The notes under the pieces: model-generated
Database searches by the model: none
The model's input: the letters and a program-made list of their open reading frames with translations, nothing else
What the model was told of the DNA's origin: nothing
Shown here: in pieces, positions 7,773 through 10,000 of the stretch
How positions within the stretch are numbered: position 1 is the stretch's first letter
Layout: each line of letters opens with the position of its first letter
Translations under genes and position numbers: made by a program
From: Botryococcus braunii
Lineage: Eukaryota > Chlorophyta > Trebouxiophyceae
DNA: 10,000 nucleotides
NCBI GenBank assembly: GCA_002005505.1
Contig: KV908512.1
Span: 50,787 to 60,786 of the forward strand
Direction of reading: 5' to 3'

Positions 7773-8177
7773 ATGGAGGGGGGGTGTCTTCGTGGCGTGG
7801 CTAGTAGGGTGCTGGGTGGTCAATTGCACATGTGTCAGGGGGCCTGCTCTCTGATCAGGCCAGTGAAGCTAGGAATGTCCAGTCAGCAGCGGGAGGGATT
7901 TGAATCAACGTACTGACTTCTCCCGCCGCGCAATGCAATGCAATGCCATGCGGGGCCGTGACGGGGCAGTGCATATTATCCTGCCTCCCTCTGCAGCAAG
8001 CATGCCACCCCCACCTCATGTGAAGACCGCTTCTTCTTCGGTTGGCATTACGCAAGTCGATGTGTTGAATAGGGAAGCCATAGCATGGGTAATGGGCAGG
8101 AGCCACTAGAAGGATTTGCAGTCCCAGACTCCCAGCTTTTCCGGGATACGGCCCATCATCCTGCTGATGTGTTGCAG
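7773..8177. other. Unassigned stretch before the LRR segment
   Basis: Unique sequence with no recognised coding signal; it holds a short CAATG triplication near 7930. It ends in GATGTGTTGCAG, a plausible acceptor directly before the LRR-coding segment, so it is best read as intronic. Confidence 0.4.
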
Positions 8178-8563
8178 GGCAAGGCGGAGCTGCAAATGGT
8201 TGGGGTGGATGAAGTGGGCATCTCCCGCGAGAGGCCATCTCAGCCTTGACGGCTCTTCACACGCTGGATATCAATGGGGGTTGGATCCTGACCTTGCTGC
8301 AAGAGTGCATCTCAGCGTTGGACAGCCACAGCCTTCATACGCTGGATCTCGATGGGTGTTGGAGCCTGACCTCGCTGCCAGAGGGTGTGACAGCCTTGAC
8401 CACTCTTGGGACGGTGAGTCTCAATGGGTGCGGGAGCCTGATCTCGCTGCCAGAGAGCATCTCAGCGTTGACTCGCCTTGAGGTGCTGGATCTGAATGGG
8501 GGCAACTTGAGGGGCTGCCAAGTGGCATTAAAAGATGCCACCGACTTTCCCGCCCTTTTGTGA
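8178..8563 (+). pseudogene. Leucine-rich repeat segment, frame-broken (C-terminal LRR domain or remnant)
   Basis: From 8219 one frame reads HLPREAISALTALHTLDING and goes on through four LRRs: 26 residues (8255-8332), 24 (8333-8404), 24 (8405-8476) and a diverged last one (8477-8560), stopping at TGA 8561-8563. The core pattern is LxxLDLxGCxSLxSLPExIxAL, the plant NLR type with a Cys after the strand. Upstream, the adjoining residues KAELQMVGVDEVGIS, which look like a normal LRR lead-in after the acceptor at 8177, lie in a different frame, and the LRR frame has a TGA at 8210-8212. A one-base shift between about 8212 and 8235 would explain this. Exon 4 phase at 6758 agrees with the LRR frame, not the lead-in frame. 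A sequencing indel, a real frameshift or an unseen exon are all possible. Confidence 0.6.
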
Positions 8564-8577
8564 AGGCATATTCAATC

Positions 8578-8590
8578 TGCAGGGGTAAGT
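8578..8590 (+). promoter_or_regulatory. Strong splice donor just after the LRR stop
   Basis: CAGGG|GTAAGT with GT at 8585-8586 is the closest match to the donor consensus in this part of the window. It lies 21 bases after the LRR stop codon. It could start a 3' untranslated intron, or join a continuing exon if translation runs in another frame here. Confidence 0.35.
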
Positions 8591-8742
8591 GACTGTTGTT
8601 CAGTGCAGGGTGTTGGGGTTTGGGATGCCCCTGTCGCGGAGGTTTCCTTAGGGTTTCTGGGAGGTAGCCACAAGGGTGTCCTTCACAGAGGAGCCATAAC
8701 GGGAGATTAGGGTACTTCTTGTGTACATAGTGCTCCAGTCCG

Positions 8743-8784
8743 ATGTCCTTGTTGAGCGCTGCCTAATGTCCTTGTTGAGCGCTG
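8743..8784. repeat. 19-bp direct duplication
   Basis: The word ATGTCCTTGTTGAGCGCTG occurs at 8743-8761 and again at 8766-8784, four bases apart. It is a recent tandem duplication with no assigned role. Confidence 0.95.
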
Positions 8785-8816
8785 ACACAAGTGGTACCCA
8801 TATTTATCATATGACA

Positions 8817-9110
<294 letters not shown>

Positions 9111-9179
9111 CCTCGTCCCGCCCCCCCCCCCTCTCTCCCCTTCTCGCTCCGAGCCTCACTCCCTCCTCCCCTCCCTTGC

Positions 9180-9935
9180 GGGTGAGCTGAAAGGGAGCTT
9201 GCCTCTGTGTCGGAATCAAGGGAGGTCCGGCTGCACTCCTTTCTCGCATCATATCAGCTTAGGCACCTTCAATTCTGTGGGGCCTGAGCCTAAGCTTTTG
9301 AACAAGCTCATGGCCATGCATGCCTCAGACTTCTTACCAATCTTATGGGCTACTACATCGTTCATGATAAGTATGTTGCATGTTCGAGATATCTCACTTT
9401 ATAAGGATCATAAGAAACGTATGGCCTACATGGACCTTGAAAGTTTGGTTGAACCTAATATTTACTTGCCGTGAAAAAAAAAGTCGGCGAATTTATCAGA
9501 GTTGTACCATGGAAACTATGTTGGATGTCAGAAATATCTCCATCGATGGCCATGATGTGGTCAAGATATCCCGTGGGTTGGCAGCTGTGTGTCTGACACG
9601 AGAATGTAGTGGGGCACCTCGAGAAATCTGCCAAATGGGTTCTGCAGTGGTAGTGAACTGCGCCATGCTTACCTCAATTTCATTATTTGGATGATTATCC
9701 AAACCAGGAGTTGTTTGGTCAAACCACCTGGGGACCCAGAGGCAGCACAGATTACGTCAGGAGTTAGGTGAGCGCCACAATATCAGGCAGGGTGATCACA
9801 TGGTTCAGGCACAGACCTGGGTAGCTTGGTTTGTTATCTGTTACTATTGTGATCAGATCATACAAAATGGGCGTGGGACCTGTATTGTATGGGTCTCCAT
9901 ACGTTACACCTGGTGTCCTAGAGTCAAACCTTGGG
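9180..9935. other. AT-richer region, no recognised gene
   Basis: Base composition drops toward A/T after the CT tract. Two open frames of about 90-100 codons overlap at 9199-9474 and 9380-9694, but neither shows a recognisable domain or convincing amino-acid pattern. A run of ten A lies at 9474-9483. It may be a decayed mobile element or ordinary intergenic DNA. Confidence 0.4.
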
Positions 9936-9940
9936 CTAGG

Positions 9941-10000
9941 TATTAAAGATAGGATAGATCAGACTCCATAACTCATGCAATAAAGGTCATAACCTTTATT
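9941..10000 (+). promoter_or_regulatory. TATA-like and poly(A)-signal pair, possible LTR fragment
   Basis: TATTAAA at 9941-9947 is followed at 9979-9984 by AATAAA. The AATAAAGGT at 9979-9987 pairs with ACCTTTATT at 9992-10000 as a perfect 9-bp inverted repeat with a 4-base loop. A TATA box and a poly(A) signal a few tens of bases apart is the arrangement found at the U3/R border of LTR retroelements. The window ends here, so no LTR boundary, primer-binding site or second copy can be checked. Confidence 0.25.

Noticed and set aside
7506..7916. 136-codon open frame spanning the possible small exon and the GT tract
   Set aside because: Half of it is Cys-Val repeat translation; only the part at 7560-7688 has protein-like composition and is listed with low confidence.
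9199..9694. Two overlapping open frames of about 90 and 104 codons
   Set aside because: I recognise no motif in either. Length and composition are compatible with chance in this region, so they are described only as part of the unassigned stretch.

Overview
This window looks like nuclear DNA of a photosynthetic eukaryote of the green lineage (green alga, charophyte or bryophyte-like plant; which one I cannot tell). The evidence is a spliced gene with GT-AG introns, long (CT)n, (GT)n and (CA)n microsatellites, minisatellites carrying AAACCCTAA (plant telobox) words, and an NB-ARC/LRR immune-receptor type of protein. Nothing in it resembles a bacterial operon.

Layout, all on the + strand. Bases 1-345 hold no recognisable gene. 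346-457 is a (CT)n tract ending in a polypyrimidine stretch to about 530. The main gene runs from about 756. Exon 1 (756 to about 1100) encodes an alpha-helical N-terminal domain. Intron 1 (about 1101-2093) holds a pure (GT)42 tract and a minisatellite whose unit changes from 36 to 22 bp. Exon 2 (about 2094-2445) carries the P-loop of an NB-ARC ATPase. Intron 2 carries a degenerate GC/GT tract. Exon 3 (about 3092-3525) carries kinase-2 (Walker B). Intron 3 carries a GC/CA tract. Exon 4 (3878-6758) finishes the NB-ARC and encodes 18 tandem, nearly identical TPR units. These joins keep frame: 2445 is phase 1 and joins 3092 (or 3062); 3525 is phase 0 and joins 3878. The protein is about 1340 residues up to the end of exon 4.

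Downstream, 6759-8177 holds a telobox minisatellite, a possible small exon (7560-7688) and another GT tract. 8178-8563 encodes four leucine-rich repeats of the plant NLR type. I could not join them to exon 4 without a frame problem, so they are either a damaged C-terminal LRR domain of the same gene, a separate remnant, or part of an isoform I cannot resolve. 8817-9110 is a second large (CT)n tract. 9180-10000 is more AT-rich with no recognisable gene; its end (TATTAAA, then AATAAA 38 bp later inside a short inverted repeat) recalls a retroelement LTR, but only weakly.

The most interesting signal is in the TPR array. The 102-bp units are almost identical in DNA, yet the residues that differ fall mainly at TPR positions 2, 5, 6, 12 and 13. 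Positions 2, 5, 12 and 13 are classical ligand-contacting sites on the concave face. With an NB-ARC switch upstream, this suggests a modular, recombination-driven recognition surface in an intracellular sensor.
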